Shown here: one piece after another, positions 44,760 through 56,578 of the stretch | Numbering within the stretch: position 1 is the stretch's first letter | Layout: each line of letters starts with the position of its first letter | Assembly (NCBI RefSeq): GCF_020536995.1 | Contig: NC_068357.1 | Span: forward strand, 147,101,751 to 147,165,750 | Reading direction: 5' to 3' | Length of the DNA stretch: 64,000 nucleotides | Source of the DNA: Dreissena polymorpha | Taxonomy: Eukaryota > Mollusca > Bivalvia > Myida > Dreissenidae | The notes under the pieces: model-generated | What the model saw: the letters and a program-made list of their open reading frames with translations, nothing else | The model's database searches: none | What the model was told of the DNA's origin: nothing | Made by a program: the position numbers and the translations under genes

Positions 44760-44941
44760 AGTTTTTATTATTTGGGTTCATTTTAGAATGGCATAAGGTA
44801 TTATCAACAGGCCCAAAAACTAATACGACGCATATTACACAAGCTTTATATTGTCATAACTAAGTTTTAAAGACCTACACTGGTCACATTCACAATAGCA
44901 AAACATAGTTATGTTTAACAATTACATCTACATTATGCAGT

Positions 44942-45014
44942 GGCCGTTAAGCTCAGTTGGCAGAGCGTCATGCTAATAACGCGAATGTCGTGGGTTCGAT
45001 CCCCCCAATGGCCA
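44942..45014 (+). pseudogene. tRNA-Ile-like unit 2
   Basis: T8 changed to A and G29 to A (TCATG stem), box B intact; class A variant. Confidence 0.6.
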
Positions 45015-45212
45015 AGTTTTTTTTAATATAATTTTGGTTCTTTTTAGAATGCCGTTAGTTATTATCAACTGGACACAATAACAATCATAGGACACATATA
45101 ACACAAGCCGTATATTGCCATAACTAAGTCTAAAAAATCCACACTGAGCAGATACAATTGTACATAATACAAAACATAGTTATCTTTAACAATTTAATCT
45201 ACCTTATGCAGT

Positions 45213-45285
45213 GGCCGTTTAGCTCAGTTGGCAGAGCGTCGTGCTAATAACGCGAATGTCGTGGGTTCGATCCCCCCAATGGCCA
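45213..45285 (+). tRNA. tRNA-Ile(AAT) unit 3
   Basis: Array consensus. Confidence 0.75.
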
Positions 45286-45482
45286 AGTTTTTTTTATATA
45301 ATTTTGGTTCTTTTTAGAATGCCGTTAGTTATTATCAACTGGACACAATAACAATCATAGGACACATATAACACAAGCCGTATATTGCCATAACTAAGTC
45401 TAAAAAATCCACACTGAGCAGATACAATTGTACATAATACAAAACATAGTTATCTTTAACAATTTAATCTATATTATGCAGT

Positions 45483-45555
45483 GGCCGTTTAGCTCAGTTG
45501 GCAGAGCGTCGTGCTAATAACGCGAATGTCGTGGGTTCGATCCCCCCAATGGCCA
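45483..45555 (+). tRNA. tRNA-Ile(AAT) unit 4
   Basis: Array consensus. Confidence 0.75.
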
Positions 45556-45737
45556 AGTTTTTATTATTTGGGTTCATTTTAGAATGGCATAAGGTATTAT
45601 CAACAGGCCCAAAAACTAATACGACGCATATTACACAAGCTTTATATTGTCATAACTAAGTTTTAAAGACCTACACTGGTCACATTCACAATAGCAAAAC
45701 ATAGTTATGTTTAACAATTACATCTACATTATGCAGT

Positions 45738-45810
45738 GGCCGTTAAGCTCAGTTGACAGAGCGTCGTGCTAATAACGCGAATGTCGTGGGTTCTATACCT
45801 CCAATGGCCA
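45738..45810 (+). pseudogene. tRNA-Ile-like unit 5
   Basis: Class B: A8, D-loop change and TTCTATACCTCC in place of TTCGATCCCCCC, so box B is damaged. Confidence 0.7.
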
Positions 45811-45995
45811 AGTTTTTTTAAATTATTTTGGTTTATTTTAGAATGGCATAAGGTATTATCAACAGGACCAAAAAACTTAATAGGACGCATATTACACAAG
45901 CTTTATATTGTCATAACTAAGTTTTAAAGACCAACACGGGTCACATACTCTATAGCAAAATATTGTTATGTTTAACAATTACATCTTTATGCAGT

Positions 45996-46068
45996 GGCCG
46001 TTTAGCTCAGTTGGCAGAGCGTCGTGCTAATAACGCGAATGTCGTGGGTTCGATCCCCCCAATGGCCA
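45996..46068 (+). tRNA. tRNA-Ile(AAT) unit 6
   Basis: Array consensus. Confidence 0.75.
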
Positions 46069-46253
46069 ACTTTTTATAATTTTGGTTCTTTTTTGAATGG
46101 CATTAGTTATTTCCTACTGGACACAATAAAAATAATAGGACACATATAACACAAGTTGTATATTGTCTTAACTAAGTTTTAAAAACACACACTTGCCAGA
46201 TACTTTATAGATTAACAGAGGTATATTTAACAATTTAATCTGCATTCTGCAGT

Positions 46254-46326
46254 GGCCGTTTAGCTCAGTTGGCAGAGCGTCGTGCTAATAACGCGAATGT
46301 CGTGGGTTCGATCCCCCCAATGGCCA
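46254..46326 (+). tRNA. tRNA-Ile(AAT) unit 7
   Basis: Array consensus. Confidence 0.75.
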
Positions 46327-46519
46327 AGGTTTTATATGTTTGTTTCTTTCTTGAATGGCATTAGTTATTTCCAACTGGACACAATAAAAATAATAGGACA
46401 CATATAACACAAGCCGTTTATTGCCATAACTAAGTCTAAAAAAACCAGACTCGCCAGATACAATTGTGCATAATAGAAAAACATAGTTATCTTTCACAAT
46501 TTAATCCACATTATGCAGT

Positions 46520-46592
46520 GGCCGTTTAGCTCAGTTGGCAGAGCGTCGTGCTAATAACGCGAATGTCGTGGGTTCGATCCCCCCAATTGCCA
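46520..46592 (+). tRNA. tRNA-Ile(AAT) unit 8
   Basis: G69 to T breaks pair 4-69 in the acceptor stem; otherwise consensus. Confidence 0.6.
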
Positions 46593-46777
46593 ACTTTTTA
46601 TATTTTTGTTTCTTTTTGGAATGGCATTAGTTATTTCCAACTGGACACAATAAACATAATAGGACACATATAACACAAGCTGTATATTGTCTTAACTAAG
46701 TTTTAAAGACCCACACTTGCCAGATACTTTATAGCTTAACAGAGGTATATTTAACAATTTAATCTTCACTCTGCAGT

Positions 46778-46850
46778 GGCCGTTTAGCTCAGTTGGCAGA
46801 GCGTCGTGCTAATAACGCGAATGTCGTGGGTTCGATCCCCCCAATGGCCA
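46778..46850 (+). tRNA. tRNA-Ile(AAT) unit 9
   Basis: Array consensus; last unit before the insert. Confidence 0.75.
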
Positions 46851-46960
46851 AGTTTTTATATTTTTGTTTCTTTTTTGAATGGCATTAGTTATTTCCAACT
46901 GGACACAATAACAATCATAGGACACATATAACACAAGCCGTTTATTGCCATAACTAAGTA

Positions 46961-48037
46961 TAAACAAGAAATATCTTTAAAAAAGATATACGGCGTTGAT
47001 TGTGGTCGATGTTTATGAACGATCAAAAGTTATCTCTATGAGATAAAAAGTAGCGGATGCCTTTTTTCTGCGCAGTTCTTAGCTACATCATAAGCAAATC
47101 AATTACGGGGTGTTGCGCCAGATTTCGTGTCTTATTTTGCTTTATGTGATATTATTACTCAGATATCTATATTTACAGAATAGAAAAACACAAGAAACAT
47201 GAAAATAAACGAGTGCATATAGGTCAGCCGGCAATACTCGAATTTTATTTAATTGCATAATTATAGTATAGTGAATTATTGTGCTCATGCTTAATAAACT
47301 GGTCTAAATGGATAAAAATTTCTAATTAATTTTATCAAAATTGGTCCTTATCATGCAAATGTTGAAACCATATTAAAAATCGATGATTGACATACCACAA
47401 TAATATCGCCGAATATCTGTATTTAGTATCTATCTGATCAAAACAGACTTCAAGTGCACAAAGTTTATGAGACGGCGTTTATATAAAGATTTCTGCAACT
47501 GACCGCAAACTGACCTTGATACCTTGCGGATTAGAATGCAATGCATTACAGTCACTACGGTATTGTCAGTAAGACCGGTGTTGAATGATCGCAACCCCTT
47601 CTGCGAACTCCGGTGATGAACTGTATATAAACTCTGACTTTCACAAATGGCCGCGAATTGACCCGAAACCTCGCGGGTTGAAATGCAATGCAAGTAAGTT
47701 CTAAATATGACAACATAGCCTTTAGTATAAACGCTTTTGCGCTGGTAATTCTCTGAAAATAAAAGGTGAACGCACAAACTGTATTTATGTCGAAAATTGA
47801 TTGTAAAACTGTTCTATCTATTGAGCCTTTTCATTAGAGATAAAATTGTTTCATGCAGTAAAACAGTGTTACAAAGACGCGGATATGTTTCCAATGTTCT
47901 GGTGTTATACTCAAATCAGCCAATGGAATAAATGAAGTGTATTCATTCGTACCTAGCCGCGGGAAATTTTATTTTAGTATTATTGGAGACTTACAAAGAT
48001 CAAGTCAGGGTGAAAAGCTGGCTTAATACAGCTTACG
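46961..48037. mobile_element. 1.08-kb insert in tRNA array block I
   Basis: Interrupts a spacer between CATAACTAAGT and CCGAAAAACCC. Begins ATAAACAAGAAATATCTTT with a short hairpin (ATATCTTTAAAAAAGATAT). Holds two related half-repeats with TGAATGCAATGCA-like blocks near 47520 and 47670. No terminal repeat or known protein; origin unknown, probably a transposable element. Confidence 0.6.
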
Positions 48038-48121
48038 CCGAAAAACCCAGACTCACCAGATACAATTGTGCATAATAGAAAAACATAGTTATCTTTCACA
48101 ATTAAATCCACATTATGCAGT

Positions 48122-48194
48122 GGCCGTTTAGCTCAGTTGGCAGAGCGTCATGCTAATAACGCGAATGTCGTGGGTTCGATCCCCCCAATGGCCA
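48122..48194 (+). tRNA. tRNA-Ile(AAT) unit 10
   Basis: G29 to A in the anticodon stem; otherwise consensus. Confidence 0.6.
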
Positions 48195-48391
48195 AGTTTT
48201 TTATATATAATTTTGGTTCTTTTTAGAATGCCGTTAGTTATTATCAACTGGACACAATAACAATCATAGGACACATATAACACAAGCCGTATATTGCCAT
48301 AACTAAGTCTAAAAAATCCACACTGAGCAGATACAATTGTACATAATACAAAACATAGTTATCTTTAACAATTTAATCTATATTATGCAGT

Positions 48392-48464
48392 GGCCGTTTA
48401 GCTCAGTTGGCAGAGCGTCGTGCTAATAACGCGAATGTCGTGGGTTCGATCCCCCCAATGGCCA
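48392..48464 (+). tRNA. tRNA-Ile(AAT) unit 11
   Basis: Array consensus; corresponds to unit 1. Confidence 0.75.
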
Positions 48465-48646
48465 AGTTTTTATTATTTGGGTTCATTTTAGAATGGCATA
48501 AGGTATTATCAACAGGCCCAAAAACTAATACGACGCATATTACACAAGCTTTATATTGTCATAACTAAGTTTTAAAGACCTACACTGGTCACATTCACAA
48601 TAGCAAAACATAGTTATGTTTAACAATTACATCTACATTATGCAGT

Positions 48647-48719
48647 GGCCGTTAAGCTCAGTTGGCAGAGCGTCATGCTAATAACGCGAATGTCGTGGGT
48701 TCGATCCCCCCAATGGCCA
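48647..48719 (+). pseudogene. tRNA-Ile-like unit 12
   Basis: Class A (A8, A29). Confidence 0.6.
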
Positions 48720-48916
48720 AGTTTTTTTTATATAATTTTGGTTCTTTTTAGAATGCCGTTAGTTATTATCAACTGGACACAATAACAATCATAGGACACA
48801 TATAACACAAGCCGTATATTGCCATAACTAAGTCTAAAAAATCCACACTGAGCAGATACAATTGTACATAATACAAAACATAGTTATCTTTAACAATTAA
48901 ATCTACCTTATGCAGT

Positions 48917-48989
48917 GGCCGTTTAGCTCAGTTGGCAGAGCGTCGTGCTAATAACGCGAATGTCGTGGGTTCGATCCCCCCAATGGCCA
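48917..48989 (+). tRNA. tRNA-Ile(AAT) unit 13
   Basis: Array consensus; the T run after it starts with GTG. Confidence 0.75.
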
Positions 48990-49186
48990 AGTGTTTTTTA
49001 TATAATTTTGGTTCTTTTTAGAATGCCGTTAGTTATTATCAACTGGACACAATAACAATCATAGGACACATATAACACAAGCCGTATATTGCCATAACTA
49101 AGTCTAAAAAATCCACACTGAGCAGATACAATTGTACATAATACAAAACATAGTTATCTTTAACAATTTAATCTATATTATGCAGT

Positions 49187-49259
49187 GGCCGTTTAGCTCA
49201 GTTGGCAGAGCGTCGTGCTAATAACGCGAATGTCGTGGGTTCGATCCCCCCAATGGCCA
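49187..49259 (+). tRNA. tRNA-Ile(AAT) unit 14
   Basis: Array consensus. Confidence 0.75.
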
Positions 49260-49441
49260 AGTTTTTATTATTTGGGTTCATTTTAGAATGGCATAAGGTA
49301 TTATCAACAGGCCCAAAAACTAATACGACGCATATTACACAAGCTTTATATTGTCATAACTAAGTTTTAAAGACCTACACTGGTCACATTCACAATAGCA
49401 AAACATAGTTATGTTTAACAATTACATCTACATTATGCAGT

Positions 49442-49514
49442 GGCCGTTAAGCTCAGTTGACAGAGCGTCGTGCTAATAACGCGAATGTCGTGGGTTCTAT
49501 ACCTCCAATGGCCA
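49442..49514 (+). pseudogene. tRNA-Ile-like unit 15
   Basis: Class B, same changes as unit 5. Confidence 0.7.
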
Positions 49515-49699
49515 AGTTTTTTTAAATTATTTTGGTTTATTTTAGAATGGCATAAGGTATTATCAACAGGACCAAAAAACTTAATAGGACGCATATTACA
49601 CAAGCTTTATATTGTCATAACTAAGTTTTAAAGACCAACACGGGTCACATACTCTATAGCAAAATATTGTTATGTTTAACAATTACATCTTTATGCAGT

Positions 49700-49772
49700 G
49701 GCCGTTTAGCTCAGTTGGCAGAGCGTCGTGCTAATAACGCGAATGTCGTGGGTTCGATCCCCCCAATGGCCA
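49700..49772 (+). tRNA. tRNA-Ile(AAT) unit 16
   Basis: Array consensus. Confidence 0.75.
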
Positions 49773-49957
49773 ACTTTTTATAATTTTGGTTCTTTTTTGA
49801 ATGGCATTAGTTATTTCCTACTGGACACAATAAAAATAATAGGACACATATAACACAAGTTGTATATTGTCTTAACTAAGTTTTAAAAACACACACTTGC
49901 CAGATACTTTATAGATTAACAGAGGTATATTTAACAATTTAATCTGCATTCTGCAGT

Positions 49958-50030
49958 GGCCGTTTAGCTCAGTTGGCAGAGCGTCGTGCTAATAACGCGA
50001 ATGTCGTGGGTTCGATCCCCCCAATGGCCA
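49958..50030 (+). tRNA. tRNA-Ile(AAT) unit 17
   Basis: Array consensus. Confidence 0.75.
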
Positions 50031-50223
50031 AGTTTTTATATGTTTGTTTCTTTCTTGAATGGCATTAGTTATTTCCAACTGGACACAATAAAAATAATAG
50101 GACACATATAACACAAGCCGTTTATTGCCATAACTAAGTCTAAAAAAACCAGACTCGCCAGATACAATTGTGCATAATAGAAAAACATAGTTATCTTTCA
50201 CAATTTAATCCACATTATGCAGT

Positions 50224-50296
50224 GGCCGTTTAGCTCAGTTGGCAGAGCGTCGTGCTAATAACGCGAATGTCGTGGGTTCGATCCCCCCAATTGCCA
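50224..50296 (+). tRNA. tRNA-Ile(AAT) unit 18
   Basis: G69 to T, as unit 8. Confidence 0.6.
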
Positions 50297-50481
50297 ACTT
50301 TTTATATTTTTGTTTCTTTTTGGAATGGCATTAGTTATTTCCAACTGGACACAATAAACATAATAGGACACATATAACACAAGCTGTATATTGTCTTAAC
50401 TAAGTTTTAAAGACCCACACTTGCCAGATACTTTATAGCTTAACAGAGGTATATTTAACAATTTAATCTTCACTCTGCAGT

Positions 50482-50554
50482 GGCCGTTTAGCTCAGTTGG
50501 CAGAGCGTCGTGCTAATAACGCGAATGTCGTGGGTTCGATCCCCCCAATGGCCA
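50482..50554 (+). tRNA. tRNA-Ile(AAT) unit 19
   Basis: Array consensus. Confidence 0.75.
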
Positions 50555-50664
50555 AGTTTTTATATTTTTGTTTCTTTTTTGAATGGCATTAGTTATTTCC
50601 AACTGGACACAATAACAATCATAGGACACATATAACACAAGCCGTTTATTGCCATAACTAAGTA

Positions 50665-51741
50665 TAAACAAGAAATATCTTTAAAAAAGATATACGGCGT
50701 TGATTGTGGTCGATGTTTATGAACGATCAAAAGTTATCTCTATGAGATAAAAAGTAGCGGATGCCTTTTTTCTGCGCAGTTCTTAGCTACATCATAAGCA
50801 AATCAATTACGGGGTGTTGCGCCAGATTTCGTGTCTTATTTTGCTTTATGTGATATTATTACTCAGATATCTATATTTACAGAATAGAAAAACACAAGAA
50901 ACATGAAAATAAACGAGTGCATATAGGTCAGCCGGCAATACTCGAATTTTATTTAATTGCATAATTATAGTATAGTGAATTATTGTGCTCATGCTTAATA
51001 AACTGGTCTAAATGGATAAAAATTTCTAATTAATTTTATCAAAATTGGTCCTTATCATGCAAATGTTGAAACCATATTAAAAATCGATGATTGACATACC
51101 ACAATAATATCGCCGAATATCTGTATTTAGTATCTATCTGATCAAAACAGACTTCAAGTGCACAAAGTTTATGAGACGGCGTTTATATAAAGATTTCTGC
51201 AACTGACCGCAAACTGACCTTGATACCTTGCGGATTAGAATGCAATGCATTACAGTCACTACGGTATTGTCAGTAAGACCGGTGTTGAATGATCGCAACC
51301 CCTTCTGCGAACTCCGGTGATGAACTGTATATAAACTCTGACTTTCACAAATGGCCGCGAATTGACCCGAAACCTCGCGGGTTGAAATGCAATGCAAGTA
51401 AGTTCTAAATATGACAACATAGCCTTTAGTATAAACGCTTTTGCGCTGGTAATTCTCTGAAAATAAAAGGTGAACGCACAAACTGTATTTATGTCGAAAA
51501 TTGATTGTAAAACTGTTCTATCTATTGAGCCTTTTCATTAGAGATAAAATTGTTTCATGCAGTAAAACAGTGTTACAAAGACGCGGATATGTTTCCAATG
51601 TTCTGGTGTTATACTCAAATCAGCCAATGGAATAAATGAAGTGTATTCATTCGTACCTAGCCGCGGGAAATTTTATTTTAGTATTATTGGAGACTTACAC
51701 AGATCAAGTCAGGGTGAAAAGCTGGCTTAATACAGCTTACG
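50665..51741. mobile_element. Copy of the 1.08-kb insert in block II
   Basis: Nearly identical to 46961-48037 and in the same spacer, so it was duplicated with the block, not inserted twice. Confidence 0.75.
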
Positions 51742-51825
51742 CCGAAAAACCCAGACTCACCAGATACAATTGTGCATAATAGAAAAACATAGTTATCTTT
51801 CACAATTAAATCCACATTATGCAGT

Positions 51826-51898
51826 GGCCGTTTAGCTCAGTTGGCAGAGCGTCATGCTAATAACGCGAATGTCGTGGGTTCGATCCCCCCAATGGCCA
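51826..51898 (+). tRNA. tRNA-Ile(AAT) unit 20
   Basis: G29 to A, as unit 10. Confidence 0.6.
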
Positions 51899-52095
51899 AG
51901 TTTTTTATATATAATCTTGGTTCTTTTTAGAATGCCGTTAGTTATTATCAACTGGACACAATAACAATCATAGGACACATATAACACAAGCCGTATATTG
52001 CCATAACTAAGTCTAAAAAATCCACACTGAGCAGATACAATTGTACATAATACAAAACATAGTTATCTTTAACAATTTAATCTATATTATGCAGT

Positions 52096-52168
52096 GGCCG
52101 TTTAGCTCAGTTGGCAGAGCGTCGTGCTAATAACGCGAATGTCGTGGGTTCGATCCCCCCAATGGCCA
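52096..52168 (+). tRNA. tRNA-Ile(AAT) unit 21
   Basis: Array consensus. Confidence 0.75.
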
Positions 52169-52350
52169 AGTTTTTATTATTTGGGTTCATTTTAGAATGG
52201 CATAAGGTATTATCAACAGGCCCAAAAACTAATACGACGCATATTACACAAGCTTTATATTGTCATAACTAAGTTTTAAAGACCTACACTGGTCACATTC
52301 ACAATAGCAAAACATAGTTATGTTTAACAATTACATCTACATTATGCAGT

Positions 52351-52423
52351 GGCCGTTAAGCTCAGTTGGCAGAGCGTCATGCTAATAACGCGAATGTCGT
52401 GGGTTCGATCCCCCCAATGGCCA
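52351..52423 (+). pseudogene. tRNA-Ile-like unit 22
   Basis: Class A (A8, A29). Confidence 0.6.
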
Positions 52424-52621
52424 AGTTTTTTTTTATATAATTTTGGTTCTTTTTAGAATGCCGTTAGTTATTATCAACTGGACACAATAACAATCATAGG
52501 ACACATATAACACAAGCCGTATATTGCCATAACTAAGTCTAAAAAATCCACACTGAGCAGATACAATTGTACATAATACAAAACATAGTTATCTTTAACA
52601 ATTTAATCTACATTATGCAGT

Positions 52622-52694
52622 GGCCGTTTAGCTCAGTTGGCAGAGCGTCGTGCTAATAACGCGAATGTCGTGGGTTCGATCCCCCCAATGGCAA
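52622..52694 (+). tRNA. tRNA-Ile(AAT) unit 23
   Basis: C72 to A breaks the terminal acceptor pair; otherwise consensus. Confidence 0.55.
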
Positions 52695-52876
52695 TGTTTT
52701 TATTATTTGGGTTCATTTTAGAATGGCATAAGGTATTATCAACAGGCCCAAAAACTAATACGACGCATATTACACAAGCTTTATATTGTCATAACTAAGT
52801 TTTAAAGACCTACACTGGTCACATTCACAATAGCAAAACATAGTTATGTTTAACAATTACATCTACATTATGCAGT

Positions 52877-52951
52877 GGCCGTTAAGCTCAGTTGGCAGAG
52901 CGCGTCGTGCTAATAACGCGAATGTCGTGGGTTCCATACCTCCAATGGCCA
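52877..52951 (+). pseudogene. tRNA-Ile-like unit 24
   Basis: Class B (TTCCATACCTCC) with a two-base CG duplication before the anticodon stem. Confidence 0.7.
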
Positions 52952-53137
52952 AGTTTTTTTTTTATTATTTTGGTTTATTTTAGAATGGCATAAGTTATTA
53001 TCAACAGGACCAAAAAACTTAATAGGACGCATATTACACAAGCTTTATATTGTCATAACTAAGTTTTAAAGACCAACACGGGTCACATACTCTATAGCAA
53101 AATATTGTTATGTTTAACAATTACATCTTTATGCAGT

Positions 53138-53210
53138 GGCCGTTTAGCTCAGTTGGCAGAGCGTCGTGCTAATAACGCGAATGTCGTGGGTTCGATCCCC
53201 CCAATAGCCA
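53138..53210 (+). tRNA. tRNA-Ile(AAT) unit 25
   Basis: G69 to A breaks pair 4-69; otherwise consensus. Confidence 0.55.
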
Positions 53211-53395
53211 ACTTTTTATAATTTTGGTTCTTTTTTGAATGGCATTAGTTATTTCCTACTGGACACAATAAAAATAATAGGACACATATAACACAAGCTG
53301 TATATTGTCTTAACTAAGTTTTAAAGACACACACTTGCCAGATACTTTATAGATTAACAGAGGTATATTTAACAATTTAATCTGCACTCTGCAGT

Positions 53396-53468
53396 GGCCG
53401 TTTAGCTCAGATGGCAGAGCGTCGTGCTAATAACGCGAATGTCGTGGGTTCGATCCCCCCAATGGCCA
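53396..53468 (+). tRNA. tRNA-Ile(AAT) unit 26
   Basis: One D-loop change (AGATGG); stems as consensus. Confidence 0.65.
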
Positions 53469-53661
53469 AGTTTTTATATGTTTGTTTCTTTCTTGAATGG
53501 CATTAGTTATTTCCAACTGGACACAATAAAAATAATAGGACACATATAACACAAGCCGTTTATTGCCATAACTAAGTCTAAAAAACCCAGACTCGCCAGA
53601 TACAATTGTGCATAATAGAAAAACATAGTTATCTTTCACAATTTAATCCACATTATGCAGT

Positions 53662-53734
53662 GGCCGTTTAGCTCAGCTGGCAGAGCGTCGTGCTAATAAC
53701 GCGAATGTCGTGGGTTCGATCCCCCCAATGGCCA
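53662..53734 (+). tRNA. tRNA-Ile(AAT) unit 27
   Basis: One D-loop change (AGCTGG), still a good box A. Confidence 0.7.
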
Positions 53735-53919
53735 ACTTTTTATATTTTTGTTTCTTTTTGGAATGGCATTAGTTATTTCCAACTGGACACAATAAACATA
53801 ATAGGACACATATAACACAAGCTGTATATTGTCTTAACTAAGTTTTAAAGACCCACACTTGCCAGATACTTTATAGCTTAACAGAGGTATATTTAACTAT
53901 TTATTCTGCACTCTGCAGT

Positions 53920-53992
53920 GGCCGTTTAGCTCAGTTGGCAGAACGTCGTGCTAATAACGCGAATGTCGTGGGTTCGATCCCCCCAATGGCCA
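53920..53992 (+). tRNA. tRNA-Ile(AAT) unit 28
   Basis: GAGC to GAAC breaks a D-stem pair. Confidence 0.55.
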
Positions 53993-54184
53993 AGTTTTTA
54001 TAATTTTGGTTCTTTTTAGAATGCCGTAAGTTATTACCAACTGGACACAATAACAATCATAGGACACATATAACACAAGCCGTATATTGCCATAACTAAG
54101 CCGAAAAACCCACACTGGCCAGATGCAATTGTACATAATACAAAAACATAGTTATCTTTCACAATTTAATCCACATTATACAGT

Positions 54185-54257
54185 GGCCGTTTAGCTCAGT
54201 TGGCAGAGTGTCGTGCTAATAACGCGAATGTCGTGGGTTCGATCCCCCCAATGGCCA
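54185..54257 (+). tRNA. tRNA-Ile(AAT) unit 29
   Basis: C25 to T gives a G-T pair in the D stem; otherwise consensus. Confidence 0.65.
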
Positions 54258-54426
54258 AGTTTTTATTATTTGGGTTCATTTTAGAATGGCATAAGGCCCA
54301 AAAACTAATACGGCGCATATTACACAAGCTTTATATTGTCATAACTAAGTTTTAAAGACCTACATTGGTCGCATTCACAATAGCAAAACATAGTTATGTT
54401 AAACAATTACATCTACATTATGCAGT

Positions 54427-54499
54427 GGCCGTTAAGCTCAGTTGGCAGAGCGTCGTGCTAATAACGCGAATGTCGTGGGTTCCATACCCCCAATGGCCA
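54427..54499 (+). pseudogene. tRNA-Ile-like unit 30
   Basis: Class B (A8, TTCCATACCCCC). Confidence 0.7.
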
Positions 54500-54686
54500 A
54501 TTTTTTATTATTATTTTGGTTTATTTTAGAATGGTATAAGGTATTATCAACAGGACCAAAAAACTTAATAGGACGCATATTACACAAGCGCTATATTGTC
54601 ATAACTAAGTTTTAAAGACCAATACGGGTCACATACTCTATAGCAAAATATTGTTATGTTTAACAATTACATCAACATTATGCAGT

Positions 54687-54759
54687 GGCCGTTTAGCTCA
54701 GTTGGCAGAGCGTCTTGCTAATAACGCGAATGTCGTGGGTTCGATCCCCCCAATGGCCA
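54687..54759 (+). tRNA. tRNA-Ile(AAT) unit 31
   Basis: G29 to T in the anticodon stem. Confidence 0.55.
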
Positions 54760-54941
54760 AGTTTTTATTATTTGGGTTCATTTTAGAATGGCATAAGGTA
54801 TTATCAACAGGCCCAAAAACTAATACGACGCATATTACACAAGCTTTATATTGTCATAACTAAGTTTTAAAGACCTACACTGGTCACATTCACAATAGCA
54901 AAACATAGTTATGTTTAACAATTACATCTACATTATGCAGT

Positions 54942-55014
54942 GGCCGTTAAGCTCAGTTGGCACAGCGTCATGCTAATAACGCGAATGTCGTGGGTTCGAT
55001 CCCCCCAATGGCCA
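54942..55014 (+). pseudogene. tRNA-Ile-like unit 32
   Basis: Class A plus G22 to C in the D stem. Confidence 0.6.
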
Positions 55015-55211
55015 AGTTTTTTTTGTATAATTTTGGTTCTTTTTAGAATGCCGTTAGTTATTATCAACTGGACACAATAACAATCATAGGACACATATAA
55101 CACAAGCCGTATATTGCCATAACTAAGTCTAAAAAATCCACACTGAGCAGATACAATTGTACATAATACAAAACATAGTTATCTTTAACAATTTAATCTA
55201 CATTATGCAGT

Positions 55212-55284
55212 GGCCGTTTAGCTCAGTTGGCAGAGCGTCGTGCTAATAACGCGAATGTCGTGGATTCGATCCCCCCAATGGCAA
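55212..55284 (+). tRNA. tRNA-Ile(AAT) unit 33
   Basis: G53 to A (box B) and C72 to A. Confidence 0.5.
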
Positions 55285-55465
55285 AGTTTTTATTATTTGG
55301 GTTCATTTTAGAATGCATAAGGTATTATCAACAGGCCCAAAAACTAATACGACGCATATTACACAAGCTTTATATTGTCATAACTAAGTTTTAAAGACCT
55401 ACACTGGTCACATTCGCAATAGCAAAACATAGTTATGTTTAACATTTACATCTACATTATGCAGT

Positions 55466-55538
55466 GGCCGTTAAGCTCAGTTGGCAGAGCGTCGTGCTAA
55501 TAACGCGAATGTCGTGGGTTCCATACCTCCAATGGCCA
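55466..55538 (+). pseudogene. tRNA-Ile-like unit 34
   Basis: Class B (TTCCATACCTCC). Confidence 0.7.
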
Positions 55539-55723
55539 AGTTTTTTTTTATTATTTTGGTTTATTTTAGAATGGCATAAGGTATTATCAACAGGACCAAA
55601 AAACTTAATAGGACGCATATTACACAAGGTTTATATTGTCATAACTAAGTTTTAAAGACCAACACGGGTCACATACTCTATAGCAAAATATTGTTATGTT
55701 TAACAATTACATCTTTATGCAGT

Positions 55724-55796
55724 GGCCGTTTAGCTCAGTTGGCAGAGCGTCGTGCTAATAACGCGAATGTCGTGGGTTCGATCCCCCCAATTGCCA
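55724..55796 (+). tRNA. tRNA-Ile(AAT) unit 35
   Basis: G69 to T. Confidence 0.6.
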
Positions 55797-55981
55797 ACTT
55801 TTTATAATTTTGGTTCTTTTTTGAATGGCATTAGTTATTTCCTACTGGACACAATAAAAATAATAGGACACATATAACACAAGCTGTATATTGTCTTAAC
55901 TAAGTTTTAAAGACACACACTTGCCAGATACTTTATAGATTAACAGAGGTATATTTAACAATTTAATCTGCACTCTGCAGT

Positions 55982-56053
55982 GGCCGTTTAGCTCAGTTGG
56001 CAGAGCGTCGTGCTAATAACGCGAATGTCGTGGGTTCGATCCCCCAATGGCCA
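55982..56053 (+). tRNA. tRNA-Ile(AAT) unit 36
   Basis: One C fewer in the 3' strand of the T stem (72 nt). Confidence 0.55.
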
Positions 56054-56246
56054 AGTTTTTATATGTTTGTTTCTTTCTTGAATGGCATTAGTTATTTCCA
56101 ACTGGACACAATAAAAATAATAGGACACATATAGCACAAGCCGTTTATTGCCATAACTAAGTCTAAAAAACCAAGACTCGCCAGATACAATTGTGCATAA
56201 TAGAAAAACATAGTTATCTTTCACAATTTAATCCACATTATACAGT

Positions 56247-56319
56247 GGCCGTTTAGCTCAGTTGGCAGAGCGTCGTGCTAATAACGCGAATGTCGTGGGT
56301 TCGATCCCCCCAATGGCCA
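56247..56319 (+). tRNA. tRNA-Ile(AAT) unit 37
   Basis: Array consensus. Confidence 0.75.
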
Positions 56320-56504
56320 ACTTTTTATATTTTTGTTTCTTTTTGGAATGGCATTAGTTATTTCCAACTGGACACAATAAACATAATAGGACACATATAA
56401 CACAAGCTGTATATTGTCTTAAGTAAGTTTTAAAGACCCACACTTGCCAGATACTTTATAGCTTAACAGAGGTATATTTAACTATTTATTTTGCACTCTG
56501 CAGT

Positions 56505-56578
56505 GGCCGTTTAGCTCAGTTGGCAGAACGTCGTGCTAATAACGCGAATGTCGTGGGTTCGATCCCCCCCAATGGCCA
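56505..56578 (+). tRNA. tRNA-Ile(AAT) unit 38
   Basis: GAAC D stem and one extra C in the T stem (74 nt). Confidence 0.5.

Larger units (their letters stand above)
44687..48391 (+). repeat. Higher-order repeat block I (10 tRNA units plus insert)
   Basis: 3705 bp; matches block II almost base for base, including the 1.08-kb insert. Confidence 0.92.
48392..52095 (+). repeat. Higher-order repeat block II (10 tRNA units plus insert)
   Basis: 3704 bp; corresponding units are 3704 bp from those of block I. Confidence 0.92.
52096..54184 (+). repeat. Higher-order repeat block III (8 tRNA units)
   Basis: Follows the unit order of block I but lacks one spacer-type unit and the insert, and is more diverged. 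Confidence 0.8.

Noticed and set aside
46285-46497. Recurrent 60-78 residue open frames throughout the tRNA array
   Set aside because: They run through tRNA sequence and AT-rich spacer and simply repeat with the array unit.
47430-47777. 115-residue minus-strand open frame, identical at 51134-51481
   Set aside because: Lies in the duplicated insert; no recognisable domain, and identity reflects recent block duplication, not selection.
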